Below are positions 18,242-27,527 of a stretch of 64,000 nt of DNA, piece after piece; position 1 is the stretch's first letter, and each line of letters opens with the position of its first letter. The translations under genes were made by a program, and so were the position numbers. Location: positions 2,170,001 to 2,234,000 of the forward strand of contig LR134389.1 of NCBI GenBank assembly GCA_900637675.1, written 5' to 3'. The notes below the pieces were generated by a model. It searched no databases. It was not told the DNA's origin and worked only from the letters and a program-made list of their open reading frames with translations. The DNA is from Streptococcus equi subsp. equi (GTDB taxonomy: Bacteria; Bacillota; Bacilli; Lactobacillales; Streptococcaceae).

Positions 18242-19072
18242 TTAAAGTACAGAAAAGCTACGAACCAATTTACCGCCTCGAATATCTAAAACAATCATAT
18301 CTTGAATATCTCCACTTCGATTAGATCTACTCACCCTGTCAAACCCCACTTTATAGTAGCCATCCCACAAGCAGGTAAAGTCTAGACTTTTTATTCTATC
18401 AGAAAAATCCAACCTGGGGCCAGACAAATCGTCTTGTTCCTCTTCTGACATTCGCCAATCAAAATCTATACGAATTTCCAACACGTGATTTTTCAAATAC
18501 TTTGAAACATCAATATGATAATAGCCACCTATTGATAGCCCAGCTTCTCTATTATTAGATGCATCTTGAGATAATTCATTCCTGCCTCGTACAACATCTT
18601 CCCTAATCAGCTCTCCATCTGAATCAGAAATCGTCTGGACACTTTGTCCTGTTACGGATATAAGCTTCAAATCCTCAGTCTCCAACTCGCTAAATAGTTG
18701 TTTGATCTGAGCAGCTTGCGCTTTGACAGCTGGTTGCTGCCACATAGCTTCTTCCCTAATTCCCATGTCAACTTCTGCATCAGCCAAATCTTCCTCAGGT
18801 GATTTATAGGTAGCAATCGAAATACTATCCTTCAGACTAATAACCTTACCGTCTACTTCTTCGCTGTAGGTAAAATAAAGTCTCTCACTACCTGTCTCAA
18901 TCATCTTAGTATAGTCGTCTACAGTGATTTTCCCTTGGTATCCTAAGGTTTGAAATTTTTTAATAATAATGGGGCTATACTCTGTTACAACACGTTCTTT
19001 TTCTGCCTGTGAAACACCACAACCAGTCAAAGCAACGACAAAGCCTAACAGACTTAATAATTTTCCAAACAT
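18242..19072 (-). CDS. putative lipoprotein of unknown function
   Basis: 276 residues. The N-terminus has a short hydrophobic signal and a lipobox ALTGC with Cys at residue 18, so it should be lipid-anchored outside the membrane. The mature part is acidic and soluble-looking, with no repeats or membrane segments; it ends with a strand-rich region. I recognise no domain. It lies just upstream of hisS on the same strand (its stop is 60 bases before the hisS ATG), so the two may be cotranscribed. Confidence 0.8.
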   Translation of the reverse strand: MFGKLLSLLGFVVALTGCGVSQAEKERVVTEYSPIIIKKFQTLGYQGKITVDDYTKMIETGSERLYFTYSEEVDGKVISLKDSISIATYKSPEEDLADAEVDMGIREEAMWQQPAVKAQAAQIKQLFSELETEDLKLISVTGQSVQTISDSDGELIREDVVRGRNELSQDASNNREAGLSIGGYYHIDVSKYLKNHVLEIRIDFDWRMSEEEQDDLSGPRLDFSDRIKSLDFTCLWDGYYKVGFDRVSRSNRSGDIQDMIVLDIRGGKLVRSFSVL

Positions 19073-19169
19073 CTTAATCTCCTAAAATAACCACCTTTGT
19101 CTCATTTTACCATTTTTTAGGATTTTTGGAGAATAGCAGAGCTTTTTAATAAAATTTTTGTCAAGTAAC

Positions 19170-19198
19170 TTTACTTTACATAGAAGATATGATATGAT
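19170..19198 (+). promoter_or_regulatory. rpmF promoter
   Basis: TTTACT, 17-bp spacer, TATGAT. It gives a 5' leader of about 135 bases before rpmF. Confidence 0.65.
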
Positions 19199-19237
19199 AC
19201 TAAAGTTGGCGAAAGCCATAACATCAAATAGATAACA

Positions 19238-19320
19238 ATGGGTCAAAGATTTGAGACAGATAGGTTAGCATAAGATCATGCACACCAGTTTGTCACCAAT
19301 CTTTTAATAGACCCTTGATC
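19238..19320 (+). promoter_or_regulatory. structured leader of rpmF-rpmG
   Basis: GGGTC plus AAAGATT near 19240 can pair with AATCTTT plus GACCC near 19300-19314, enclosing the leader just before the GGAGG of rpmF. An autoregulatory ribosomal-protein leader is possible; the ligand is unknown. Confidence 0.4.
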
Positions 19321-19341
19321 ATTTAACGGAGGATAGAAAAA

Positions 19342-19524
19342 ATGGCAGTTCCTGCACGTCACACGTCAAAAGCTAAAAAGAACAAACGTCGTACACACTA
19401 CAAATTGACTGCACCATCAGTAAAATTTGACGAAACAACTGGAGATTACTCACGTTCACATCGTGTCTCACTTAAGGGATACTACAAAGGACATAAAATC
19501 GCTAAAGCTAACGCAGCTGAATAA
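19342..19524 (+). CDS. rpmF: Ribosomal protein bL32
   Basis: 60 residues, [20 protein letters not shown], the universal bL32 N-terminus. A large-subunit protein. It lacks the paired Cys zinc motif seen in some bL32 proteins, so it is the zinc-independent form. Strong GGAGG upstream; rpmG follows after 15 bases in the same transcript. Confidence 0.98.
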   Translation: MAVPARHTSKAKKNKRRTHYKLTAPSVKFDETTGDYSRSHRVSLKGYYKGHKIAKANAAE

Positions 19525-19539
19525 TAGAAGGGAGATACC

Positions 19540-19689
19540 ATGCGCGTAAATATCACACTTGAACACAAAGAATCTGGTGAACGCTTGTACCTTACTTCAA
19601 AAAACAAACGTAACACTCCAGACCGCCTTCAATTGAAAAAATACTCACCAAAACTACGTAAACATGTTGTGTTTACAGAGGTAAAATAA
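19540..19689 (+). CDS. rpmG: Ribosomal protein bL33
   Basis: 49 residues, [20 protein letters not shown] ... KHVVFTEVK. Start ATG 19540 follows AAGGGAG. It has no CxxC pairs, so it is the zinc-independent (C-) form of bL33, matching the C- bL32 beside it. Followed by a terminator at 19701-19735. Confidence 0.97.
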
Positions 19690-19700
19690 GACGATATACA

Positions 19701-19735
19701 GAAAGCCCTTGAAATCAACGTTTCAAAGGCTTTTT
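19701..19735 (+). terminator. terminator after rpmG
   Basis: AAAGCCCTTGAAA, loop, TTTCAAAGGCTTTTTT. Good stem and T-run. Confidence 0.9.
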
Positions 19736-19793
19736 TGTTTTGGTTTTGATGAGACAACTGAGTATTCTCAGCTAATACAATAAGCAAAGGTAC

Positions 19794-20543
19794 TTATGAT
19801 GATAATCTTTCATATCTGCCTTGGGCTAAAATAACCTCATCAGTGATCTCACAATTTAACTGTGGACGAAAAACCGTCTGCCAAGGTCCCTTTTCAGAGT
19901 GCGTCAGCTTAACCAATTCTCCTCCTGTTAAATCTCCATACTGTTTAACAACATCTAATAATACAGGCACAATCTTCTTTGCGTCTTCGACCAATAGCAT
20001 TCTACCTAAGGCTTGCGGAAGATGTATGTCTTTTAAAATATATTCTGTATGATCATCGATATCTATCACCTCAGAACCATATTTTTTAAAGCTGTGATAC
20101 ACCTCTTCTACTACAGGACCATATTGAAAAGCAACTATTTTTTCATCAAATAAGGATTCACCATAGGCAAGAAGATATGTTTTATAAGCAAGATAAACTA
20201 ACTTTTGCAATTGTAAGTGTGAGAGTGGACGCATTGCTAAGAAAAATTTAGCAACATCAATAGCACTAATTTTAGAGTCGGATTGTAAAACCTGTTCAAA
20301 TTCATCGAAGTCTTGACAAACCATAATATCCTCAAAAAAGGAATCTAACTCAATGACACTTTGCCAATCAGCACTATCTGTAACAAAAGAATGCACACCA
20401 ACATCATCTCTATTGATATGACTCAGCCGCTGCATTTTTTCTTCAATGGCAACATGATCCAATTGACCTTCTGTCGCTAAGTGAAAGCCAACTCTCTCAC
20501 CTCTTGCATATGAACTAGCAACTAAAATAAAATGCTGATACAT
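19794..20543 (-). CDS. Panacea-domain protein, probable antitoxin
   Basis: 249 residues. An N-terminal region of about 90 residues precedes a Panacea (DUF4065/SocA-type) domain: SAIDVAKFFLAMRPLSHLQLQKLVYLAYKTYLLAYGESLFDEKIVAFQYGPVVEEVYHSFKKYG and later LTGGELVKLTHSEKGPW, the typical helices of this domain. Panacea proteins neutralise many unrelated toxins, including RelA/SpoT-type toxSAS enzymes. It begins four bases after the stop of the 214-residue RSH-like gene, in the toxin-first order. Assignment of the domain is fairly firm; neutralisation is inferred from family and context. Confidence 0.78.
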   Translation of the reverse strand: MYQHFILVASSYARGERVGFHLATEGQLDHVAIEEKMQRLSHINRDDVGVHSFVTDSADWQSVIELDSFFEDIMVCQDFDEFEQVLQSDSKISAIDVAKFFLAMRPLSHLQLQKLVYLAYKTYLLAYGESLFDEKIVAFQYGPVVEEVYHSFKKYGSEVIDIDDHTEYILKDIHLPQALGRMLLVEDAKKIVPVLLDVVKQYGDLTGGELVKLTHSEKGPWQTVFRPQLNCEITDEVILAQGRYERLSS

Positions 20544-20547
20544 GCGG

Positions 20548-21192
20548 TTATTCCTCCTTTTCTAAATTAGCATCAAAATAATGTTGGGGTAGTGATATAT
20601 ATTGTCGTTTTTGCTTATGCTCTTTATGTGACAGCTCATTTAAGCGTGATTGCTCTGGATCCCAAATCTGTAATTCCCATGGAAAAAACCGATTATTTCC
20701 ATTTTTAAAATATAGATGGATACCTTTATAGTCGCCATCTGTTCTTAAATACAATTTAGCAATATTAGTCACTCGATTATCATTTTGCAAAGCAGCAAAA
20801 ACAACTTCTAAGTTATTGACCAAGATCCTAAATCCAAGAAAATCATTCAAACATTTATTTAAGGGAATCCTTCCAAACTCATGATTCTCGCTCATGTAGT
20901 ATAAAAGCTTCTCACTAATAGATTCTGCTTGCTTTATTCTCCATCTAATGCCTATAAACTGATGTCGTATGCTTGAGACTTGACTAATATTCCTATTTAG
21001 CCTTGCTTTATAAGAAACGATGAGCTCTTGGAACTCCCTATCAATACGATTGTTAACGACTACCGAACTGACACTCTTTTTCAAATTAAAGCATAGAAGA
21101 GCTCCTAAACCCGAAGAAAATGAATAGTGTAATCGATTGATTTCACTAATAATCTCAACAACACTTTCATATTGATAAGCTGCAATAGGCAA
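20548..21192 (-). CDS. RelA/SpoT-fold small enzyme, probable toxSAS toxin
   Basis: 214 residues with the features of a small alarmone synthetase domain: a helix with RWRIKQAESISEKL, then LNDFLGFRILVNN, then DYKGIHLYFKN and FFPWELQIWDPEQSRLNELSHKEHK, matching the G-loop/DYxxxH and E(L/I)QIW motifs of the synthetase fold. Toxic members (toxSAS) pyrophosphorylate the tRNA CCA end or make toxic alarmones. There is no hydrolase or TGS domain. The start is TTG at 21190-21192 with GGAGG seven bases upstream, so translation is probably modest. Paired with a Panacea-domain gene, it should be a toxin-antitoxin module. Reaction not provable from sequence. Confidence 0.72.
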   Translation of the reverse strand: MPIAAYQYESVVEIISEINRLHYSFSSGLGALLCFNLKKSVSSVVVNNRIDREFQELIVSYKARLNRNISQVSSIRHQFIGIRWRIKQAESISEKLLYYMSENHEFGRIPLNKCLNDFLGFRILVNNLEVVFAALQNDNRVTNIAKLYLRTDGDYKGIHLYFKNGNNRFFPWELQIWDPEQSRLNELSHKEHKQKRQYISLPQHYFDANLEKEE

Positions 21193-21268
21193 TCAGAAAC
21201 CTCCAAAAATAGCAAAAAACACAAGTATCACATCTGTCACCTGTGCATACCTCTATCCTACTAGCTAT

Positions 21269-21297
21269 AGTCTATCTTTTTAAAGAATACTTGTCAA
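21269..21297 (-). promoter_or_regulatory. promoter of the toxSAS/Panacea operon
   Basis: On the minus strand TTGACA (21297-21292), 17-bp spacer, TAGACT (21274-21269), about 75 bases before the toxin TTG. Confidence 0.65.
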
Positions 21298-21476
21298 CAT
21301 TTCTACACCTGAAAGCATTTTGAAGCAACAATGTCAGCTAAGCCCAGCGTAGCCTTGCCAATCTTATGGTTTCCCAAACACCGATATAAAGCTGTCATCT
21401 TCATCAAGAATTTCCTGATCAGCCTTGAACAAGATCAATTATATCATGATAAAATCAGACGTTTAATGATTGAATT

Positions 21477-21499
21477 AAAAAAAAACGAAACTACGGAGG
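21477..21499 (+). promoter_or_regulatory. poly-A plus conserved leader motif upstream of M-like gene 1
   Basis: Nine A followed by CGAAACTACGGAG. The same motif with fourteen A occurs at 32650-32676 before M-like gene 2, in both cases about 110-120 bases before the start codon and 40-50 bases before a shared CATGTTAA(A/G)AT. Confidence 0.6.
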
Positions 21500-21597
21500 C
21501 GAATTGCCCAAAACGTATTCACAGCCTGCAAGCGTCATGTTAAGATTTTTTGGAAGAATTTTAGAAAAAACATTCGACGATATGTGAGGACTAAATC

Positions 21598-23477
21598 ATG
21601 AAAAGACAATCAAACATCAGACGCTTGTGTCATCAAGCCCTAGCAGCTACTCTCATCACAGGAAGCCTGATAGGAACAGGACTACTTGGAAATAAAGTTG
21701 TGTATGGAGATATGAGTGCGGACGTAAAAAAAATTGAGCAAGTTTTACAATCAGATAGTGGTAAGTTAAAAACAGTATTAGGACAAATTAGTGATCCCAA
21801 TACATTGTTTGCTTTATTTGCTATTATATCAGCCGATGTAAATATAGATCCAGAAAGTTTTAGTTTTATATTAAATGGCCCAATCACACCATTATTATCA
21901 TATTTCAACAATCCAAACAAAAATGATAATAGAAAGGCAGTTGTTAATGAAATAAAAAAAGAGTCTCAGCTTTGGAGCAAGCTCAAAAATTAGAAACTAA
22001 AGCTAAAATAGAGAAACAGATTGCAGAAAGTGAATTAGAAAAAACTAGGAATGCTTTCAAAGTAACAATTGAAAATTTACATAAACTAGAGGGATTATTA
22101 GACACTGAAAAACAAAAAACTCGAAAAGTTGAGGAAGATTACCAACAAGCTAAAACCGATAAAGAAAAAGCAGAGGCTGATAAAAGGAATGCGGAAACTA
22201 AGGCTAGAACCGCTGAAGAAGAAGCTAAACAAGCTACGGCTGATAAAGAAAAGGCAGAGACTGAAGCTAAAAAAGCGAAAGAAGAAGCTAAGACCGCTAA
22301 AGAAGCTGCTCATCAAGAACAAGAAAAAGCTAAACAATTAGAACAAGCTAATCAACAGGCTAACCAAAGAGCTAATCTGGCAGAAAAATCTAAAAAAGAT
22401 TTAGAAACTCAAAAAGAAAAACTTGAACAAGAGATTAAAGAAGCTACAGAAGCTAAAAACAAAGCCGAGCAAAAATTAAAAGACCTACAAGATTCAGCTA
22501 GTCAAGGCAGTGAATTGTCTAAACAGCTGTTAAAAGAAAAAGAAGAATTAACAACAAAACTTCAAGAGCTTCAAAAACAAGCTGAGGAAAAAACAACTGA
22601 AATTGAAAAGCTAAAACAAGAGCTTGAAGCTAATAAACAAAACAGTGGTCAGCTAGGTCAACAGGAACAAAAGCTTCAAGAGCAATTGAATAAGGTTCAA
22701 AAAGAGCTGAAACAAAAGGAAATGGAGTTAAAACAAGCTCAAGAACAGCTGAAACAAGAACAAAAACCTCACGAAGGTGGCGGAGATTCTGACGCTTCCA
22801 AAGCAAGAATCACTGAGCTAGAAAAACAAGTTCAAACACTAACCAAGGAAAAGGCAGATCTGTCATCAACCCTTGAGTCAACAAAAGCTCAATTGTCAGA
22901 GACTCAAGCAAGACTATCAGAAGCTCAAAAACAATTGACTGCTGCTCAAGAAAAGTTAACAACACTTGAAGCCGAGAAAACAGCGCTTCAACATCAAGTT
23001 GAGACCATTTCAAAACAGCTATCAGAAACACGTGACCTTAGCGAAAAGGAAAAAGCAGCACTCCAAGAGCAAATCAATAAGCTAAAGGCTGAGATTGAGC
23101 AAAAGACCAAGGAAATTGAAGCCTTAAAGCAAGGCATGCAATCACATCAAGGTCAAGAAAAACCAAAGGATCCAAAAACTCCGGAAACACCAAAGGATCC
23201 AAAGACTCCTGAGAAAAACGATCAGCCACAAGCGCCTGAAAAACGTAGTGTCCCTTGGACTGCTCTTACACCAGCTAAGCCAATTGACACTACCAAAGCT
23301 CCTAAGAGCTCAGCACCAAGCCCACAGACTGGGGCAGCAACACCTAAAAAACAATTACCAGCAACTGGTGATACAGCGACACCTAGCTTCTTTACCGCTG
23401 CTGCTATGGCAGTATTGGCTAGTGCCTGTGCCCTAACCCTCTCACCTAGACGCAAAAAGAATCAAAACAACCGTTAA
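21598..23477 (+). CDS. M-like coiled-coil LPXTG surface protein 1, with a one-base frameshift
   Basis: Signal peptide (residues about 1-37, IRRLCHQALAATLITGSLIG, no YSIRK motif), a unique N-terminal region, then a very long coiled coil rich in Glu, Lys, Ala and Gln, a Pro/Lys-rich wall-spanning segment (KDPKTPETPKDPKTPEK), and a sortase signal LPATG with hydrophobic tail and RRKKNQNNR. The A-run 21954-21960 has seven A; eight would read KKRVSALEQAQ and give one 626-residue protein. As read, translation stops at residue 131. Phase variation, pseudogenisation or sequencing error are all possible. From about 22200 on it is almost identical to M-like 2 (32782-34803). Likely a host-protein-binding or antiphagocytic surface protein; ligand unknown. 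Confidence 0.85.
22191..23423 (+). repeat. long direct repeat, copy 1 (3' part of M-like gene 1)
   Basis: About 1.23 kb that matches 33517-34749 at a constant offset of 11,326 bases with almost no differences seen, covering most of the coiled coil, wall region and LPATG. Differences resume just before the C-terminal basic tail. Confidence 0.9.
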
Positions 23478-23493
23478 TAGGAAATCATGAAAG

Positions 23494-23530
23494 CCTTCTA
23501 TGACAGTCATTGTTCATAGGAGGTTTTTTA
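23494..23530 (+). terminator. terminator after M-like gene 1
   Basis: CCTTCTATGA (23494-23503) pairs with TCATAGGAGG (23514-23523), then TTTTTT. Confidence 0.85.
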
Positions 23531-23654
23531 CACCAAATAGACCTTCTATTGGCTTTTCATTTGATTCTTAATGGATTTTTACTGCTAATTTCTGACTCAC
23601 CATCGTTGCATTCGTCTCATTATTTACAAATTTATTTGGCTAATATTGAAAATA

Positions 23655-23663
23655 TGTTATGAT
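23655..23663 (+). promoter_or_regulatory. promoter of the PDZ-kinase/regulator genes
   Basis: TGTTATGAT, an extended -10, with TTGGCT 16 bases upstream. The 23530-23650 stretch before it has no gene. Confidence 0.5.
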
Positions 23664-23735
23664 TAATGTATTATTTTGGTATTATTTTTAAAAAATATTA
23701 TTTTAGAATGGTAAAAAATGGAGGTGAGAGGAGCA

Positions 23736-25520
23736 ATGGGTAACCGTCAAATGAAGCTGAAAAAATACTTCCTCAGGTTTTTATTGTTATTATTTGCTGC
23801 AATCTACATTTATTTTTCCTCTTTTGCCTATCAGCATTCCTACCTTGGGATAAGTGCTGATTATGTTAATCATAGCTGGGTTGTCAGCAATATCCATAAT
23901 GGCGGGGAGGCTAGCTCCTCAGGACTAGCTGTTGGGGATAAGATTTTAGAGATAGACCATAAAAGCAGCCAGGACAATCCTTTGTTAAATAAGCTGTTAA
24001 TTGTTGAGCAAGCAACCTCAATGACTGTTTTGCACCAAGGCATACAAAGACAGATTGTATTTCAAAAAACACATGGGTCTAAAAAGATATTTTTAATGTT
24101 TAGCCTGTTATCCATTATCTTATTTGCCTTATCCTATGGCTATTCTAGAAGGCATGAGATCAGTCGGACCAGTCAGAGGTATTACATCTTTACCTTTTTA
24201 ACATCGTTATTACTGGTTTCGATTATTCCATCAAGCATGGGAAATGTTGTTGCCCGCTTGATTTTAGTGATTTACATCACTTTGTTTCCCTTTTTTATTG
24301 ATATGTTTTGGAGAGCAGGTACATTGCAACAGGAATCTGTTAAATTTTCAAAATTTTCAAAACTGATCATCACCTATTCTGCTGCAACCCTCTGCTTATT
24401 GCTATATTCTAAGTGGTTTTCGGTCCCACTCGTCATTACCATTTATTTGGTTCGAGGAATTTTCTATGTTAGCTTTACCTTTTTAGTGGCTTTATTTTTA
24501 ATCACCTTGGTTAAAGATATCAAAAACAATGCTTTTCCAAGACTCAATATTGTCCTGTTGGTTATCCTGTGCTTGCTGCCATTGTTTATCGGCTATGTGT
24601 TTCCTTTGCCTTACGATATCCCTTTTATGTACACGATACCCCTATTGCTGCTGCCGATTTTGGCGATCATTAATAACCTAATCATTAACAGGCTCACGAC
24701 CTTTCGCTTTCATTTGCCAGTTCCAATCCTCTATGTGTTCATTGCTATGCTAGGCACTGTGATGATCATTTGCTTGTATCTCATATCAGACTTTATGCCT
24801 AAGTGGTTAATGATTAGTTATAGCTTTTTACTAACCCTGTGCTCAATACCAATCGTAAAAGACCTGATTTTTTTAAATATCAGAACAGGCTACCAGCTGA
24901 GCAACAAGTCTATTTTCCTAGCAGTTGAGGCTGAAAGAGAGGATATTTCGATCTACCTGCATGATACGATCATACAAGACATTATTTATTACAAAAAAAG
25001 GCTGGAAAATATGGACGCCGTCTCAAAAAAGGCTGCTTCAGATATTCTTGATGATGTAATCTTTGAATTAAGAGAGCTGTGCTCAAATATTTATCCCTTG
25101 ATGATTCAAGAGCTAGGCTTAAAGAATGCTATTTTAGACATTATCTCTAAATTTCAAAAAAAAGAATCGGTGATTATCAACGACAATATCCAAGTGGAAC
25201 AGCTTGATTTTGGGCAGCCCATTAATAATTTTATCCTCAGATCAATACGAGAGCTGATTAATAATAGCATTCTTCATGGTAATGCTAAGGAAATAGATAT
25301 ACACATCTACAATGCTGAGCAATACGTTGTGATCAAGATTGTTGATGGCGGACATTTTAAGACTGCTCGTCAGACAGAAGCGCCTCACTTTGGCTTAACT
25401 GTTATCGCTGAAAAGTTAGCATTGCTGGGTGGTCAATTGCTTGTTGACAAACACCCTACGACTATTGTCATGCTCATTCCTAGAAAGCAGGTGAATTATG
25501 ATAAAAATAGCAATCATTGA
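23736..25520 (+). CDS. PDZ-containing NarL-type sensor histidine kinase (ComP-like)
   Basis: About 594 residues from ATG 23736, which has GAGAGGAG close upstream. TM1 (about 10-30) is followed by an extracellular PDZ-like domain: WVVSNIHNGGEASSSGLAVGDKILEID (PDZ carboxylate-loop/GL-GD pattern). Seven or more membrane segments follow (about residues 115-370), then a HisKA_3 dimerisation helix with the phospho-acceptor in ISIYLHDTIIQD and an HATPase with ELINNSILHGNAKEI and HFGLTVIAEKLALLGG. This order (PDZ loop, multipass membrane, HisKA_3) is that of ComP-like sensors. It overlaps its regulator gene by 23 bases. The signal is unknown. Confidence 0.88.
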   Translation: MGNRQMKLKKYFLRFLLLLFAAIYIYFSSFAYQHSYLGISADYVNHSWVVSNIHNGGEASSSGLAVGDKILEIDHKSSQDNPLLNKLLIVEQATSMTVLHQGIQRQIVFQKTHGSKKIFLMFSLLSIILFALSYGYSRRHEISRTSQRYYIFTFLTSLLLVSIIPSSMGNVVARLILVIYITLFPFFIDMFWRAGTLQQESVKFSKFSKLIITYSAATLCLLLYSKWFSVPLVITIYLVRGIFYVSFTFLVALFLITLVKDIKNNAFPRLNIVLLVILCLLPLFIGYVFPLPYDIPFMYTIPLLLLPILAIINNLIINRLTTFRFHLPVPILYVFIAMLGTVMIICLYLISDFMPKWLMISYSFLLTLCSIPIVKDLIFLNIRTGYQLSNKSIFLAVEAEREDISIYLHDTIIQDIIYYKKRLENMDAVSKKAASDILDDVIFELRELCSNIYPLMIQELGLKNAILDIISKFQKKESVIINDNIQVEQLDFGQPINNFILRSIRELINNSILHGNAKEIDIHIYNAEQYVVIKIVDGGHFKTARQTEAPHFGLTVIAEKLALLGGQLLVDKHPTTIVMLIPRKQVNYDKNSNH

Positions 25521-26097
25521 CGACCACGAATTGGTCTTACAAGGCCTATATGATCGGTTAAAAAAGGAAACACATTTTGAGGTTGTCGGCGCTTTTACCA
25601 GCTACCAAGATTTGTTATTTTGCTTGAAATATAAGTCTGTTGACGTTTTGATTATTGATCTCATGCTAAAGGATATTCATGGCTTTGACTTAATTGCACA
25701 AATCCAGCAGAAATGTCAGACCGTGCCAAAAATGATTTTAATTTCAGGATTTTATGAGCCCTTGCTGCACAAAAGAGCCTTGGATCTAGGCATAAAGGCC
25801 TTTCTTCCAAAGGAATGCTCCTACGACGAATTAATTAGCACTGTCTACAATGTTGCAAAGGGAAATCAAGTGATTCCAGATGACTTGCTGCAGAGGGAAG
25901 AAAGTCATCTGCTAACCGAGTCAGAAATTGAGATATTGAAATTAATCTCAGATGAATACTCGAACGAAAAAATCTCCAAAAAGCTCTATATCAGCAGAAG
26001 GACTGTTGATACCCATGTTTCAAATATATGTGCTAAGCTCAATGTAACAAGCCGAGTTGGAGCGGTGCGGGAGGCTATCAGGCTGAAGCTGATCTAA
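25498..26097 (+). CDS. NarL/LuxR-family response regulator (ComA-like)
   Basis: 199 residues: receiver domain with DDHE at the start, phospho-acceptor Asp in VDVLIIDLMLKDIHG and Lys in FLPKE; C-terminal LuxR helix-turn-helix LTESEIEILKLISDEYSNEKISKKLYISRRTVDTHVSNI. Cognate of the overlapping PDZ kinase. Probable targets are the AvrD/ATPase/ABC genes downstream, and perhaps the flanking M-like genes; no operator is demonstrable by eye. Confidence 0.92.
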   Translation: MIKIAIIDDHELVLQGLYDRLKKETHFEVVGAFTSYQDLLFCLKYKSVDVLIIDLMLKDIHGFDLIAQIQQKCQTVPKMILISGFYEPLLHKRALDLGIKAFLPKECSYDELISTVYNVAKGNQVIPDDLLQREESHLLTESEIEILKLISDEYSNEKISKKLYISRRTVDTHVSNICAKLNVTSRVGAVREAIRLKLI

Positions 26098-26115
26098 CAA
26101 GTCAACCAAAAAAGG

Positions 26116-26152
26116 CAGACAGATATTCGTAAATTACGGATGTCTGTTTTTT
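26116..26152 (+). terminator. terminator/attenuator between the regulator and the AvrD-like gene
   Basis: CAGATATTCGTAA and TTACGGATGTCTG form a 13-bp inverted repeat with two G-U pairs, followed by TTTTTT. It separates the two-component genes from the AvrD operon. Confidence 0.8.
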
Positions 26153-26204
26153 GATAGTGTTTTATCATAAGCCTTGGTTATAAATAAGAAAAGGAGAGAA
26201 ACTA

Positions 26205-27130
26205 ATGGTTGATGTCGATACATTACTTGGTGACCACAAAACAAGGTATTTTGGTGATGGTCACAAAAGAACAAGCTACAGTATAAATCATGACCAAAAT
26301 AACCAAGCTTACGGAACAATTACCCAATCGGGTGTGTGGTCAAATAAATCTGATAAGGTGATTCAGCCACACCTAAGCACCTTAGATGGCATTGTTCTAG
26401 CCAGTCTAGCAGCTGAAAGATATCTAAAAGAGCAATATGAAGCATGTGAAGATTTTTATTTATCTCAGTTTTCGGTCAAATCAGGCAGGAAGCCTATTGA
26501 AGATTTAAACAGGGTTCCAATTGTTGTCCAAAAAAGCTCTTTCAATGGGGATAAGGCAAGCTTTTCGGTGTCAGTGCTGGATATGACTGTTAATCTAGTA
26601 TTTAAACGCATTGACACCTATACAGCAAAAGACAACAAACCAGCTGCAGAGGCAAAGGATTACTTGTCAAATCATCTAAAGGACATTCACCATCATATCT
26701 ACGATGTTAACTTTTTAGACGCATTAGATATAGCAGATAAGTGCTCTATTTTTGTAAGGCTAATAAGGCAATCCGCCACGTCAGCAATTATAAGGGCATA
26801 TCCTCTCAGCTATCAAGCAGCTATTCCTTATTAGAGCTCTTGATTATTTTCTCACAGATGGCTGAAATGTTGGCATATTATGCTGATGATATTGATAGAA
26901 GATACAGTGAAACCTTGTGGATGAAAAATGTATCAGCCGAGCTCGTTGAACCGATACCTGATGGTGAGCTGGCCCTTTTAGGTAAAATTACCAAAAACAA
27001 ATTACTTGATATGAAGGGCAAGGACTGGAAGCTGTTTGAAATGTCAGGTACTGACACACAAAATCGAGTGAGAATTTCAAGTAAAATAGCCCATCAATTA
27101 CCTAGTTCGGAGATGCTTAACAATGCTTAA
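26205..27130 (+). CDS. AvrD-family protein, with a one-base frameshift
   Basis: The N-terminus (DTLLGDHKTRYFGDGHKRTSYS, later GVWSNKSDKVIQPHLSTLDGIVLASLAAERYL) resembles the AvrD family, named for the Pseudomonas avirulence protein that directs syringolide synthesis. The reading frame breaks near 26739-26741; adding one base (giving DKVLYFCKANKAIRHVSNYKG) joins both parts into about 308 residues, close to family length. The end overlaps the AAA ATPase gene by 8 bases. In this locus it would be the biosynthetic gene of a small molecule that the ABC genes could export, but no partner enzyme is evident. Family call from memory; function inferred. Confidence 0.65.
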
Positions 27131-27527
27131 TAAAGAAATTAGACTTGTCATATCAGGCACCTATTCTACTGGTAAGACAACAACAGCAACGGCTCTGTCT
27201 ATTGCGACAGGCATACCTTTGATTAATGCACTTTCAGCCAGAGAGATCCTGACCGACCTGTATCCAGGCAGACGCTTTCAGGACATGAATGCCACTGAGC
27301 TAATGGCTCTAGGATTAAAAAGATTTGAGGAGCGGGTGCGCGAGGAAGCCATTTTATACCTCCAGCATACCAACTTTATCTCAGATGGCTCCGTGCTAAA
27401 TGAATGGATCTATGGAACAGTACGAATGAAGGTAGGCTTAAATCCGGGCTCTGGCTTCATTCATCGAGCTGCAAAGGCCATCCTTGGACTTCCTGTGTAC
27501 TGACCCCCAAAAGTTGGACACGACATA

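Noticed and set aside
21331..21543. 70-codon plus-strand ORF before M-like gene 1
   Set aside because: It runs through the poly-A/leader motif of M-like gene 1, has no good ribosome site and no homologue-like features; treated as upstream regulatory sequence.
22098..22337. Phe/Ser/Leu-rich antisense ORFs within both M-like genes
   Set aside because: They are the complement of Glu/Lys-rich coiled-coil codons and repeat exactly where the sense repeat does; no ribosome sites.
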